64,000 nt of DNA from Candidatus Nitrosotalea sinensis (GCF_900143675.1 NZ_FRFC01000003.1:436095-500094), one strand, 5' to 3'. Shown: positions 42,637 to 51,960, counted from the first letter of the stretch. Notes: generated by a model not told the origin, from the sequence alone. Program-made: numbers and translations.

Positions 42637-43923
42637 ATGTCTAATCTCACTAAGTCCCAGAGGTCTGTACTTCTTGGCTCTTTTCTTGGTTGGTCCCTTG
42701 ACGGATATGATCTTGTCCTGATGCTGCTTGTAATTCCGTTGATAAGTAACTTGTTCTTTCCATCAGGAAACACTACATTTTCTCTACTTGCTACTTTTGC
42801 AGCATATGTTGTAACACTGATAATGCGTCCTGTTGGCGGTGCATTCTTTGGAAACTTTGGTGATAAGATAGGGCGAAAAAAGATAATGATTGTAACTATT
42901 CTGGGGTTTTCTGCTGCCACTTTTTCAACTGGGTTACTACCGACTTGGACGATGGTCGGAATTCTTGCACCTGTACTTTTAGTAGCATTGAGATTTACAC
43001 AGGGTTTCTTTGCAGGCGGTGAATGGGGAAGTGGCGCTGTAATTGCAATGGAAATGTCTTCTAAAAATTCACGAGGATTGTTATCTGGAATTTTGCAAAG
43101 TGGGTATAATTTTGGTTATATTATGGCATCTGTTGTGTATTTTTTCATCATGTCTTCTTTTCCAGAATCTCAATTTACTGAGATAGGGTGGAGAATAATG
43201 TTTTTCAGCGGGATGATACCTGGCCTTATAGCTCTCTTTGTGCGGTTCAAGATGAAAGAGTCAGAGACTTGGCTTGAAAAATATCATCAAAAAAAGATAG
43301 AACGCACTCCGGTTCGAAAAATCTTTTCTACTGGAGAAGGGCGAAAACGTTTCTTTCTGGCATTGGTAATCACTGCAGGTCTAATGTATTCATATTACAC
43401 CACCATGGGGTTCTTTCCCACTTTTCTTCAAGGATATGTTAATGTCAGCAAATCTGAAGTACCTGCATTGATGATTGTTGCAACGACAACATCATTTTTT
43501 GGTCAGATATTTGCAGGATATGCAAGTCAAAAAATAGGCAGGATGAAAGTCCTTACACTGTTTGCAATCTCTGCTGCGATTCTGGCAATTCCTCTAGTCT
43601 CTGGATTGTATCACACTACATCATTTTATGAGAGATCCCTGTATACTCTGGCACTAATTTTTGTTGCAACATCAGGATTTGGTCCAATACCTGCCTTTTT
43701 GTCAGAAAGATTTCCTACAGAGGTACGAAATAGTGCAAGTGGGCTTACCTATAATGGAGGTCTGTTGTTTGGTGCATGGGCACCATTGATTGCAATTAGT
43801 ATGCTATCATTGAAAGGATACTTGACCCCCATTGCGCTGGGAGTAAACGTACTCATTGGATCACTGGTGGTAATACTTGGGTCTAGAATTAATCCTGAAA
43901 CAAAAGATGTCGACATACAATGA
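42637..43923 (+). CDS. MFS transporter, metabolite:proton symporter type
   Basis: The 428-residue, 12-helix protein shows SFLGWSLDGYDLVLMLLV, VVTLIMRPVGGAFFGNFGDKIGRKK and RFTQGFFAGGEWGSG, typical of the MHS branch that carries carboxylates or aromatic acids with protons. The C-terminal half has FPTEVRNSASGLTYNGG. Substrate unknown. It starts at ATG 42637, after AT-rich sequence. Confidence 0.88.
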   Translation: MSNLTKSQRSVLLGSFLGWSLDGYDLVLMLLVIPLISNLFFPSGNTTFSLLATFAAYVVTLIMRPVGGAFFGNFGDKIGRKKIMIVTILGFSAATFSTGLLPTWTMVGILAPVLLVALRFTQGFFAGGEWGSGAVIAMEMSSKNSRGLLSGILQSGYNFGYIMASVVYFFIMSSFPESQFTEIGWRIMFFSGMIPGLIALFVRFKMKESETWLEKYHQKKIERTPVRKIFSTGEGRKRFFLALVITAGLMYSYYTTMGFFPTFLQGYVNVSKSEVPALMIVATTTSFFGQIFAGYASQKIGRMKVLTLFAISAAILAIPLVSGLYHTTSFYERSLYTLALIFVATSGFGPIPAFLSERFPTEVRNSASGLTYNGGLLFGAWAPLIAISMLSLKGYLTPIALGVNVLIGSLVVILGSRINPETKDVDIQ

Positions 43924-43961
43924 TGTACTAGTGTATCTTTACTATTATTCTCCTGTATTAA

Positions 43962-44489
43962 TTATTCTTGAAACCTAAGAACAAGTGAATTGTTTGTAAC
44001 TGTTGTATTGCATGACTTGTCAAGTGTAGATCTTATTAATGTCTCTAAGAATGCCTTGAGAAATATGGAGCCTTTTTTTCCTAACTCGTGACGTACACTA
44101 AAGGTAATGTCATCTCCTGTCCTTGCCTTATCATGTGTACCATATCCACAATGATCAAAATACATCTCGATGAACTTGATCACATTGTCTGAAGAAATTC
44201 CTTTCCATTTGAACAAAATGAATTCCTTTGGTGCTTTCTCTGCAATATCTATAGCTAAATTTAAAATATTTTTTTCATCTAACGATTCAAGTATATTTTT
44301 GAAGGCTTCTCTACTTAGAACAATAATTCCAAACTTTTCCATGTATCTGTTCCATTCTGCATATCCTCCAAAAATCTGATTTGCAAGTGTGTTTACAGTA
44401 ATTTTCCTTGCTTTTGCTTCTTCTCGTAATGTCTTTTCATATTCTTTGTCTATTCTAAATGTGAAGGTGCTTGTTTTCTTGCTACTCAT
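43962..44489 (-). CDS. Ribbon-helix-helix-type regulator with C-terminal sensor domain
   Basis: The 175-residue protein has a short basic beta strand and two helices at the N-terminus (SKKTSTFTFRIDKEYEKTLREEA, KARKITVNTLANQI), as in ribbon-helix-helix proteins. The C-terminal 110 residues are alpha/beta (FIEMYFDHCGYGTHDKA, ITFSVRHELGKKGSIFLKAF) and may bind a ligand; two Cys and several His are present. It is divergent from the rhodanese/MBL operon, which it may control. Confidence 0.65.
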   Translation of the reverse strand: MSSKKTSTFTFRIDKEYEKTLREEAKARKITVNTLANQIFGGYAEWNRYMEKFGIIVLSREAFKNILESLDEKNILNLAIDIAEKAPKEFILFKWKGISSDNVIKFIEMYFDHCGYGTHDKARTGDDITFSVRHELGKKGSIFLKAFLETLIRSTLDKSCNTTVTNNSLVLRFQE

Positions 44490-44549
44490 TTACCATCTGA
44501 ACACAATTGATTACACTGCAGACTCATTTGCTAAATACTTTTTCGTGCA

Positions 44550-45974
44550 ATGTTTATTATGAATAAAAATAATGAATCAGAAAATCTAGTAATAGCATCA
44601 GATGAACTATACTCTGATCTAAAAAGTGGAATGCCTCTTCTTGTATTTGATCTGAGACTCAAAGAACACTATACTCATGGTCATATAGAAGGATCTGTTC
44701 ACGCTGTATGTGATTCCCGCGCCAAAGAAACAATCATGCCAAAGATTCCAAAAGGCGTAAAAATTGTATTAATTGATGAAGATGGCTCCATATCTGCCCC
44801 AACCGCAGCAATGATGGCATCATACGGTCTTGATGCACACTTCCTAAAAGGTGGAATAAAAAGTTGGGACAAATCTCTTGTGAAAAAAGACATTCACACA
44901 ATAATCACACCTGAAGAACTATGGCACAAAATAACAAACAATGAGAATCTAGTCCTGGTGGATGTACGACAGCCTGAAGAATTCTCTGATTTCAAGATTC
45001 CGGGAAGCATAAACATTCCACTTGGAGAACTGTTTGATATCCAATCTCTAAATAAAATTCCAAAAAGCAAACAGGTAGTTACCATCTGTCCGCATGGTAA
45101 TAGATCAATGGTTGCAGCATTTGCCTTGGCAAGAAATGGCATAAATGCATTATCTCTTGTAGGAGGTCTTGCAGGATGGGGACAAGTTCTAAATCCAAAA
45201 GTTGTAACTAGAGACGATGTAACTGTAATCCAAGTAGAAAAAATTGGAAAGGGTTGTCTTTCATATATTGTAGGATCAAAGGGAGAGGCTATGGTGATTG
45301 ACCCTGTCTATCCTGCAGAAAAATATGTCGAGTTTGCACGAAATGAAGGATTACAAATAGTCAAAGTAATTGATACACACCAACATGCAGATCATGTCTC
45401 TGCAGCACGAGAGATTGCCAAAATAACAAACGCCCAACTTTACATGAGTAAATACGAGCAATATGATTTTACAAGCAATAGGGTTGGAGATGGAGACCTC
45501 ATAAACTTGGGTGATTCAACCATACGTGTAATCCATACTCCAGGACATACTGCAGGAAGTCTGTCTTATGTACTGGATGAAAAATATGTCTTCACAGGAG
45601 ATATTCTGTTTGTAGATGGAATCGGTAGACCTGATTTGAGAGATAATGCAAAAGAGTTTGCAGAGGATCTGTATGACACACTACATCACAAACTGTTTGC
45701 ATTGCATGAAGAAACACTAGTACTTCCTGCCCATCATGGTGAGCAGAGCGGATACAAAAATAGTGTCTATCAGACAACTTTGAGGGATGCAAAAAAGATG
45801 CTCATGCTGGGTCTTTCACATGATAAATTCATCGACAAAGTAATGAATACAACACTTCCAAGACCAATGAATTACGAAAAAATAATTCAAATCAACAAAT
45901 CTTTGCAGCAAGTTCCTACTTTGGATGTTGCTAATCTGGAGATTGGCCCAAACAGGTGTGCCATCTCTACCTAG
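44550..45974 (+). CDS. Fusion of two rhodanese domains with a metallo-beta-lactamase domain
   Basis: The 474-residue protein has a first rhodanese-like domain (residues 15-115) where the active-site Cys position is Asp76, a second rhodanese (125-220) with C180 in VVTICPHGNRSM, and an MBL domain with THQHADHV (H277, H279, D281, H282), HTPGHTAGS, FTGDILFVDG and PAHHGEQ. Such proteins act as persulfide dioxygenase- or sulfurtransferase-like enzymes in sulfide handling. ATG 44559 is an alternative start. The TauE gene follows 15 bases after its stop. Confidence 0.88.
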   Translation: MFIMNKNNESENLVIASDELYSDLKSGMPLLVFDLRLKEHYTHGHIEGSVHAVCDSRAKETIMPKIPKGVKIVLIDEDGSISAPTAAMMASYGLDAHFLKGGIKSWDKSLVKKDIHTIITPEELWHKITNNENLVLVDVRQPEEFSDFKIPGSINIPLGELFDIQSLNKIPKSKQVVTICPHGNRSMVAAFALARNGINALSLVGGLAGWGQVLNPKVVTRDDVTVIQVEKIGKGCLSYIVGSKGEAMVIDPVYPAEKYVEFARNEGLQIVKVIDTHQHADHVSAAREIAKITNAQLYMSKYEQYDFTSNRVGDGDLINLGDSTIRVIHTPGHTAGSLSYVLDEKYVFTGDILFVDGIGRPDLRDNAKEFAEDLYDTLHHKLFALHEETLVLPAHHGEQSGYKNSVYQTTLRDAKKMLMLGLSHDKFIDKVMNTTLPRPMNYEKIIQINKSLQQVPTLDVANLEIGPNRCAIST

Positions 45975-45989
45975 TTCGGTTGATCTTTC

Positions 45990-46811
45990 ATGGAAATGGT
46001 GACTTGTCTTACTCTGATAGTAGGACAAATTCTTGATTTACAATTAGAGCCAATCATAATATTTCTCTCTTTAATCTCTGGCATTGTAGTAGGATTTAGC
46101 CTTGGTTTGATGGGAGGGGGAGGATCAATTCTAGCAGTTCCACTTTTAATCTATGTCGTAGGATTATCACCTCATCTTTCATTTGGAACTTCTGCTCTAT
46201 CTGTAGCAGTAAATGCAATCACAAATCTGATACAACACAAGAAAAATGGTCATGTGAAAATAAGAAAGGGACTGGTGTTTGCCATTCCGGGCGCTGCAGG
46301 TGCATTTTTTGGAGCACAGCTTGGGTTGCTTACTCCATCAAATCACCTGCTAGTTCTGTTTGGATTATTCATGATCGGAATTGCAATTTTCATGTTACGA
46401 CACAAACATACAGCACAGAATGTCGTAGTGGATAATTTTGGAACCATGCAGAAGATGCGTCTTGTCATTACTGGTCTGTTTGTAGGCGTTGCTGCTGGAT
46501 ACTTTGGAATTGGTGGTGGATTTCTAATTGCACCAACCCTGATTTACATTGGTGGGTTTGGCATATTGGATGCAATTGGAACATCACTTCTTCCAGTAAG
46601 TGCATTTGGGCTTACTACTGCTAGCAGATATGCAATGGATGGTCAGATCAACTTGATAATCTCTGCTCTTTTCATAGTGGGGGGTATTGGAGGGGGAATG
46701 TTAGGTACTAGACTTTCTACAAAAATACCTATAAGAAAATTAGCAAAATTATTTGCCATTCTCTTGATAGCTGTGGCCATATATGTGATTATGCGCAGTA
46801 TTTCATTTTAG
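45990..46811 (+). CDS. TauE/SafE-family sulfite/sulfur-compound exporter
   Basis: The 273-residue membrane protein has 7-8 helices and the family's repeated glycine motif: SLGLMGGGGSILAVPLL in the first half and AAGYFGIGGGFLIAPTL in the second. TauE/SafE carriers move sulfite, sulfoacetate or related anions. It lies directly downstream of the rhodanese/MBL gene, so export of sulfite made from persulfide oxidation is a sensible joint role (inference). Confidence 0.88.
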   Translation: MEMVTCLTLIVGQILDLQLEPIIIFLSLISGIVVGFSLGLMGGGGSILAVPLLIYVVGLSPHLSFGTSALSVAVNAITNLIQHKKNGHVKIRKGLVFAIPGAAGAFFGAQLGLLTPSNHLLVLFGLFMIGIAIFMLRHKHTAQNVVVDNFGTMQKMRLVITGLFVGVAAGYFGIGGGFLIAPTLIYIGGFGILDAIGTSLLPVSAFGLTTASRYAMDGQINLIISALFIVGGIGGGMLGTRLSTKIPIRKLAKLFAILLIAVAIYVIMRSISF

Positions 46812-46833
46812 ATGCATGTCAACTAGACCCTGT

Positions 46834-47346
46834 CTAGTGACCCATGTGTTGAGTTGACTGGAAATTCATGAATTGTTGTATGGCATCAAGTAGTTCTGTA
46901 TTATTTGCTCTCAAAATTAGAACAGAGCCACCATCAATGTCTTCTATTGAATATTGAATCATATTTTTCTTTGCAGTCATGATGTCGGTACCAGGAACAA
47001 CTTGGGCATGAATGTAGAACGGCTTTGTGAAATTTCCCTGCGAAAACTCGTACTGTATGTCTTTAACATGAGATCTTATCTCGTTGATCGTCTTGATATC
47101 ACTCATGTTTATTGACATTATCATAATTTCACCGCCTGTTTTTGTAGCCATAAAATGATGATGTATCATACTCTGATTGAATCCCATTGCAATGTCTCCA
47201 CGCTCTAGCATTGCAGTTTGATTAGAGTCTGTTATGTTTACATGATTGACAGCATGTTGAATGTTTGATGATGTTGAATAAAAAATTATTATTACAAAGA
47301 TCACTATTCCTACAATTATGGGTACTTTGAAATTCAATAATATCAC
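46834..47346 (-). CDS. Membrane-anchored extracytoplasmic protein
   Basis: The 170-residue protein starts with a membrane helix (VPIIVGIVIFVIIIFY, about residues 8-24) followed by an outer domain with IHHHFMATKTGGEIMIMSINMSD, a his-rich segment, then YIHAQVVPGTDIMTAKKNMIQYSI and the closing HMGH. The clustered histidines could bind a metal. No family is recognised with confidence. It is convergent to the TauE gene. Confidence 0.6.
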   Translation of the reverse strand: MILLNFKVPIIVGIVIFVIIIFYSTSSNIQHAVNHVNITDSNQTAMLERGDIAMGFNQSMIHHHFMATKTGGEIMIMSINMSDIKTINEIRSHVKDIQYEFSQGNFTKPFYIHAQVVPGTDIMTAKKNMIQYSIEDIDGGSVLILRANNTELLDAIQQFMNFQSTQHMGH

Positions 47347-47446
47347 TAATACATTGAATCCGAATATGAAATATCTGTTTTATTGACATGATTTAATTTT
47401 GGAGTTGATTCGCAATGCTCATTATCAATAAGAAGATCTCAATTCT

Positions 47447-48703
47447 ATGGCCGAATTAAAGAGAAGCCTAGGTCTGTTTGATGCAACTGCCCTTGCAGTT
47501 GGAGCAATCATAGGGGCAGGAATTTTTGTTATTTCCGGGGTAGCAGCAGGGCTTGCAGGACCTGCAGTTATTTTATCAATAATCATTGCTGGAATTGTAT
47601 CTTCATTTACAGCATATAGTTATGTGAGATTAGCTTCAAAATTCACAGAAGAAGGAGGTCCATATGTCTACGCAAAGAACACGATTTCACGTTTTGCGGG
47701 TTTTATCACTGGTTGGCTGTGGCTATTTGCAAATATTGTGGCAGGAGCTACTGTAAGCCTAGGTCTAGCAAGTTACGTGACATCACTCTTGCCTACCTTG
47801 CCTATTGTGCCTATTGCAATTCTGAGCATACTGATACTTGTTATACTGAATATAGTTGGAATAAAACAGTCAAGCATATTCAATGCAGTTCTTGTTGCAT
47901 TGAAATTATCTGCATTGTCTTTGTTCATAGTCATTGGATTCTCACATCTGAATTTCTCATTTTATGAACCCTTTTCACCAAATGGCATAAAAGGTATTTT
48001 GAGTTCTGCTGCTTTGATATTTTTCGCATATACTGGATTTGGCAGACCTGCTACTGCAGCAGAGGAAATCAAGGATCCTAAGCATACAATTCCACGTTCA
48101 ATTGTTCTCGCATTGGTATTATCATCAATTGTGTATATCCTAGTTGGAATAGTGTCAACAGGTCTGATACCTTATCAAAAGATTGCCAACTCTGGTTCTC
48201 CAATAACTGATTCTATTGAATATGGCATCAAAATTTATTGGCTAGAAATATTTGTAAGTTTTGCAGCTATTGTTGCTACCGTCAGTGTATTGTTGACAAC
48301 CATTATTGGAGTATCTAGAGTCTCATTTGCAATGGCAAGAGACAATCTCTTGCCGAAATTTTTTAGTAAAATGCACAAGAGATTCTCAACTCCTTATCTT
48401 TCCATTTTGATTACGGGGGCAGTTATGGCAATCTTGCCCATATTTGGCAGCTTAAAACAAACTGCTAATGTAACAAACTTTGGCTCATTGCTAGTTTATG
48501 CTATAGTTAATTTTACTGCCATTCTGCTAATAGCAAAGGACCAAAATCGTATGCGACGATATCTCATGGTGATTCCAGCCCTTGGGCTAATTTCTTGCAT
48601 TGCGTTGCTTTATTTTTTAACTCCCATTTCATGGATTATTGGAATTTCTTGGATTGCAGTAGGCTGTGTATATTATGTTGTAATAAAACATCGTCTTAAT
48701 TGA
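47447..48703 (+). CDS. APC-family amino acid permease
   Basis: The 418-residue, 12-helix protein has the APC opening GLFDATALAVGAIIGAGIFVI, with the GAGIF unwound-helix motif that binds substrate, and AYTGFGRPATAAEEIKDPKHTIPRSI. It likely takes up an amino acid or amine; substrate unknown. Promoter is not obvious beyond an AT-rich leader. It has no co-transcribed gene. Confidence 0.92.
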   Translation: MAELKRSLGLFDATALAVGAIIGAGIFVISGVAAGLAGPAVILSIIIAGIVSSFTAYSYVRLASKFTEEGGPYVYAKNTISRFAGFITGWLWLFANIVAGATVSLGLASYVTSLLPTLPIVPIAILSILILVILNIVGIKQSSIFNAVLVALKLSALSLFIVIGFSHLNFSFYEPFSPNGIKGILSSAALIFFAYTGFGRPATAAEEIKDPKHTIPRSIVLALVLSSIVYILVGIVSTGLIPYQKIANSGSPITDSIEYGIKIYWLEIFVSFAAIVATVSVLLTTIIGVSRVSFAMARDNLLPKFFSKMHKRFSTPYLSILITGAVMAILPIFGSLKQTANVTNFGSLLVYAIVNFTAILLIAKDQNRMRRYLMVIPALGLISCIALLYFLTPISWIIGISWIAVGCVYYVVIKHRLN

Positions 48704-48776
48704 AAATACTAAATAAATAAAAAACTAGAAATGTTCCAATTGCTATTGATAGTGGAACAAGTATTATCTTCTTCAT
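48696..48776 (-). CDS. 26-residue single-helix microprotein candidate
   Basis: The frame on the minus strand reads MKKIILVPLSIAIGTFLVFY and ends LFSIFN, a basic start plus one membrane helix. It overlaps the stop of the permease gene by a few bases. It is too short to judge by composition; it may be a real small membrane peptide or chance. Confidence 0.25.
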   Translation of the reverse strand: MKKIILVPLSIAIGTFLVFYLFSIFN

Positions 48777-49104
48777 CTTTGAGAATTTCTAGAAAGTAGA
48801 ATGAAAGATAAGTCTTCTGTAACTTGGTAAACTCACAAAGTTAATCATCTGATAAATATCAAAATGCACAAAGTGAATTAATGAATGAAATAGAAAATAC
48901 AAAAAGAAGAACTATTGAACAAAACCTATTCTGGATGGAAAAAAAATCTGGTATGATATTTGTAAAATTTCATAACAGTAAAAACTGTTAACAAATCTAA
49001 AACACGATTCTGTATTGTAGGCACGTCAGGCAATTCCCTGATCAAATTTCTGTTGTCCAAACCAATTTGTCCATTTGAATTCTTACAAACTTTTCAAAAA
49101 ATCG
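48704..49104. other. AT-rich gap with two microprotein candidates
   Basis: The 401 bases between the permease and the stress protein carry no ordinary gene. Most of the 26-codon minus-strand frame and the 36-codon plus-strand frame (listed separately) fall here. No tRNA-like or strongly paired element was seen. Confidence 0.45.
48881..48991 (+). CDS. 36-residue microprotein candidate
   Basis: The frame reads MNEIENTKRRTIEQNLFWME and ends FHNSKNC. A TATA-like GATAAATATC (about 48851-48860) lies some 20-30 bases upstream of the ATG, which is the spacing of leaderless archaeal genes. No motif is seen. Confidence 0.3.
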   Translation: MNEIENTKRRTIEQNLFWMEKKSGMIFVKFHNSKNC

Positions 49105-49530
49105 TTATCTTACTATTAATACTGGAATGTTGGATCTGTTCACCACTGTGTGGGATACACTACCGAGAAATGCTCCTTTAACAGAACCTAATCCTCTTGC
49201 GCCCATAACTATGATGTCAAACTTTGATCTTTTAGAAAAGTTCACTATCTCTGTAGCACTATCTCCAGTAGTTGTCTTACCGTGAAATACAATACCGTTT
49301 TGTGCACATCTTTTCTTTGCAGTTGACATTAATTCATTTGTAAATTGTACGAGATACTTTCTGTCGAAAGTTATTGGCTCAAATACAGTGATCTTATTTG
49401 GCATTACAAAAAGACCTGTTATTGTACCTCCGCACTGCCTTGCTAGATAAATTGCATTATCAAGTCCTTTATGCGAGTTTTTTGAACCGTCCATTGGAAC
49501 TAGGATCTTTTTAATTTGGTATTTTGACAT
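49105..49530 (-). CDS. Universal stress protein (UspA family)
   Basis: From ATG 49530 the 141-residue protein reads MSKYQIKKILVPMDGSKNSH and carries the ATP-binding G-x2-G-x9-G-S motif in GARGLGSVKGAFLGSVSH. UspA proteins bind ATP and act in stress physiology. The longer frame starts at 49551, but a TATA-like TTTTATAA (49551-49558) lies over it, placing the transcript start near 49530. An inverted repeat lies upstream (49601-49622). Confidence 0.9.
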   Translation of the reverse strand: MSKYQIKKILVPMDGSKNSHKGLDNAIYLARQCGGTITGLFVMPNKITVFEPITFDRKYLVQFTNELMSTAKKRCAQNGIVFHGKTTTGDSATEIVNFSKRSKFDIIVMGARGLGSVKGAFLGSVSHTVVNRSNIPVLIVR

Positions 49531-49600
49531 TGTTGTTAATATATCCCGCAATTATAAAAACTCGATCAAAAATCAAGCATAATTTGTTGTTAGCACAATA

Positions 49601-49622
49601 ATTGTTTTCTATTGTAAACAAT
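49601..49622. promoter_or_regulatory. Inverted repeat upstream of the stress protein gene
   Basis: ATTGTTT (49601-49607) and AAACAAT (49616-49622) are exact reverse complements with an 8-base spacer, about 45 bases upstream of the TATA box. It could be an operator. Confidence 0.35.
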
Positions 49623-49751
49623 CATGTCACAACCGTAACAAGATCCTCTACGCTGGGCTATGTGAGATCAGTGACTAAAAAATGGAAAATGATGTGTCCT
49701 TGAATTCATTATGTTTAGACAAAAATTTGCTTAATTAAGAATAATTATTTC

Positions 49752-50714
49752 TTAAAGTTTCTCACCTGTTCGCTTCTTCTTAAATTTGTCTCCCCATTTT
49801 GCCCAGATTATGATAAATGCAAGAGCTGCTATTGGAGGTCCAACAAAAACTATCTGGGTTTCTTGACCCAATTGTAGATTTCTTGCAGGCTGAATCACTG
49901 GAATTTCTTTTTTGATCTCTGATGGATTATCAAATACAAAAGTAGAAAATCTTACAGTTTCATTCATGTTGCCTATGTTTTCAAGTCTGAATTCTACTGG
50001 ACCTGACTTGTTAAATACAAAATATTTGTAAGCTCCACTATATTGTGTAGAATCTTCAGATGAGAATATCTCTGTACCATTTTGTACTATGACAAAACGA
50101 TAAGGCGTAGATGTCATAAACTCTGAAGAAGTTGCAGGATTGTAGAAATTAAATACAAATGTAACTTGTTCTCCAGTCAATATGATATGTGGCTCCCATG
50201 AGAGATCTGTCTCAACCATCTTATCATCAGTATACTTTACAACTGGCCATTTGTTGATTTTATTTCCCTCTGCATCTGTGGCATAATCCGGAATGTCCTG
50301 ACTTACTACTATTGCTCCATTCATCCAGGGGTGGATTGTACAAAAATAGTAAAATGTTCCGGGTTTATCGAACGTAAATGCCAATGATTGACTAGGTTTG
50401 AACGGGCCGCTGTCAAAATAACCATCTGGTTTTCCTTCCATCTTTCCTTGTGAAAATTCACCTCTGTCAACACCTTTACCGCTAGTTACAGTATGTACTT
50501 CCCTGTCAGAGTTGAGCCATACTATTGTATCATTGACATGTATGGTAAGAATTGGTGGAGTATACCAAAAGGGTGCTTCAGTCTCAAAGTGAGGATTGGA
50601 TGCTCCAAAAGGTATGGTCACAGTTCTATTCTCAGCAAATACATTCTGAGTACCACACACTGTAATTGCTGATATCAACAAAATGAGAAATATGATAAAC
50701 TTAGAATCTAACAT
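49752..50714 (-). CDS. Membrane-anchored plastocyanin-like copper protein
   Basis: The 320-residue protein has a signal peptide (residues 1-27), a cupredoxin domain with all four type-1 copper ligands (His74 in EVHTVTSGK; Cys125, His128 and Met131 in YFCTIHPWM), a second beta domain (about residues 165-270) and a C-terminal membrane helix with a basic tail (GDKFKKKRTGEKL). It probably carries electrons on the outer face of the membrane, in line with the copper-based respiration of ammonia oxidisers. It is about 35% alike by eye to the protein at 59385. Confidence 0.92.
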   Translation of the reverse strand: MLDSKFIIFLILLISAITVCGTQNVFAENRTVTIPFGASNPHFETEAPFWYTPPILTIHVNDTIVWLNSDREVHTVTSGKGVDRGEFSQGKMEGKPDGYFDSGPFKPSQSLAFTFDKPGTFYYFCTIHPWMNGAIVVSQDIPDYATDAEGNKINKWPVVKYTDDKMVETDLSWEPHIILTGEQVTFVFNFYNPATSSEFMTSTPYRFVIVQNGTEIFSSEDSTQYSGAYKYFVFNKSGPVEFRLENIGNMNETVRFSTFVFDNPSEIKKEIPVIQPARNLQLGQETQIVFVGPPIAALAFIIIWAKWGDKFKKKRTGEKL

Positions 50715-50750
50715 GTAATTTCATGTATGTTATCACATTTATTTTATATT

Positions 50751-50955
50751 CTATGTTGCAAGATCCACAAAAATTGTCTTTGTAACAGTTCCATTTGTAG
50801 CACTTATTCCTAAAGTTTCCAGATGGTATATTCAAATTTCTTAGATGCAATTGTACATATTCACTTTCGCTATAGATCTGAACTATTTTTGTGATATCGT
50901 GTGAGTTAATCTTGAAAAGCTCTGGGGTAGAAAATTCCAAAAAGTATAATCTCAA
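50751..50955 (-). pseudogene. Decayed fragment of a beta-domain protein
   Basis: A minus-strand frame from 50955 reads LEFSTPELFKINSHDI and LHLRNLNIPSGNF, then continuity shifts to another frame that reads LGISATNGTVTKTIFVDLAT and stops at 50751. Joined, they look like the C-terminal strand region of an Ig-like secreted protein with one frameshift. The start is missing: it begins 6 bases after the CDF gene. This may be a remnant, or a chance frame. Confidence 0.35.
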
Positions 50956-50960
50956 ATTTG

Positions 50961-51872
50961 TTAGTGATAAGGTTCTATCTGGATGGTAGAACGAATAATT
51001 CCAAATTTATTCTCAAGTATGGATCTTATCTCTAAAATTATTGCTTGAGATTTTTTCTGATCAAGTGTCACTACATGGGCAGACAATGCATTCATTCCTG
51101 ATGTTATGGCCCAAATATGCAGATCAAATATTCCAGTAACCCCTTTTATTTTCAATATGGCATTTTTTACTTCCTCATAATCTATGTTTGATGGTGTACC
51201 TTCCATCAAAATATTGATTGATTTTTTCATTATTGACCAAGTTCTGGGGAGAATGAATATAGAAAGACCAATGCTGAATATTGCATCAGCCAAATAAAAT
51301 TTAGTAAAAAATATTATAATTCCTGTTATAATTATGCCCGCGGCACCTGCTGTGTCACTTAGAACTTCTAACCTAGCACCTTTCATGTTGAGATTTTCTT
51401 CTTCATGTTTGTGATCATGTCCCTCATGTCCACCATCTTCATGTGAATGACCTCCAAGTATCTTCACACACAGTACATTTACTGCCAATCCAACACCTCC
51501 AATTATTGTCATTGGGATGCTTTGAATCTCTGGTGGTGCAAAGATATGACGATAACCTTCAATGAAAATGTAAATTGATAACATGACTAAAGCTACGCTG
51601 TTTACTAGAGATGCAAGTATCTCTGTTCTGTAAAATCCATAGGTACGTTGAGGAGTGGGTTTTTTTCGTGTAAAATTAATGGCAAAAAGTGACAAAGCAA
51701 GTCCTCCAACATCTGTTAACATGTGGCCTGCATCTGCAAGCAACGCAAGACTGTTAGTTAGTAAACTTCCTACAATCTCTGCAACAAAATATGTCGAAGT
51801 AAGAATTAGTACAATTTTGAGTTTTGATATTCTATTTGAAGATGTACTTTCAGTTTGCTGCATAATGCCCAA
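50961..51872 (-). CDS. Cation diffusion facilitator metal exporter (CzcD-like)
   Basis: The 303-residue protein has six membrane helices, the metal site motifs in ALLADAGHMLTDVGGLALS and SDTAGAAGIIITG, and a histidine-rich loop (GGHSHEDGGHEGHDHKHEEE at about residues 139-158) typical of Zn/Co/Cd exporters. The C-terminal cytoplasmic domain ends with LHIWAITSGMNALSAHVV. ATG 51863 is an alternative start. Three AT-rich palindromes lie just upstream. The plastocyanin gene follows on the same strand. Confidence 0.93.
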   Translation of the reverse strand: MGIMQQTESTSSNRISKLKIVLILTSTYFVAEIVGSLLTNSLALLADAGHMLTDVGGLALSLFAINFTRKKPTPQRTYGFYRTEILASLVNSVALVMLSIYIFIEGYRHIFAPPEIQSIPMTIIGGVGLAVNVLCVKILGGHSHEDGGHEGHDHKHEEENLNMKGARLEVLSDTAGAAGIIITGIIIFFTKFYLADAIFSIGLSIFILPRTWSIMKKSINILMEGTPSNIDYEEVKNAILKIKGVTGIFDLHIWAITSGMNALSAHVVTLDQKKSQAIILEIRSILENKFGIIRSTIQIEPYH

Positions 51873-51917
51873 GATTGATTCTAATTTATTAATTTAGTGC
51901 TATATTTTGATATGTTT

Positions 51918-51960
51918 TTAATAATTATTATTAATTTAGATTAATCTCATTAATAATTAA
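51918..51960. promoter_or_regulatory. Cluster of three palindromes upstream of the CDF gene
   Basis: TTAATAAT-T-ATTATTAA (51918-51934), AGATTAATCT (51938-51947) and TTAAT-A-ATTAA (51950-51960) are perfect or near-perfect palindromes within 43 bases. They could be an array of operator sites for a metal-responsive regulator, though AT-richness makes chance palindromes likelier. Confidence 0.35.
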
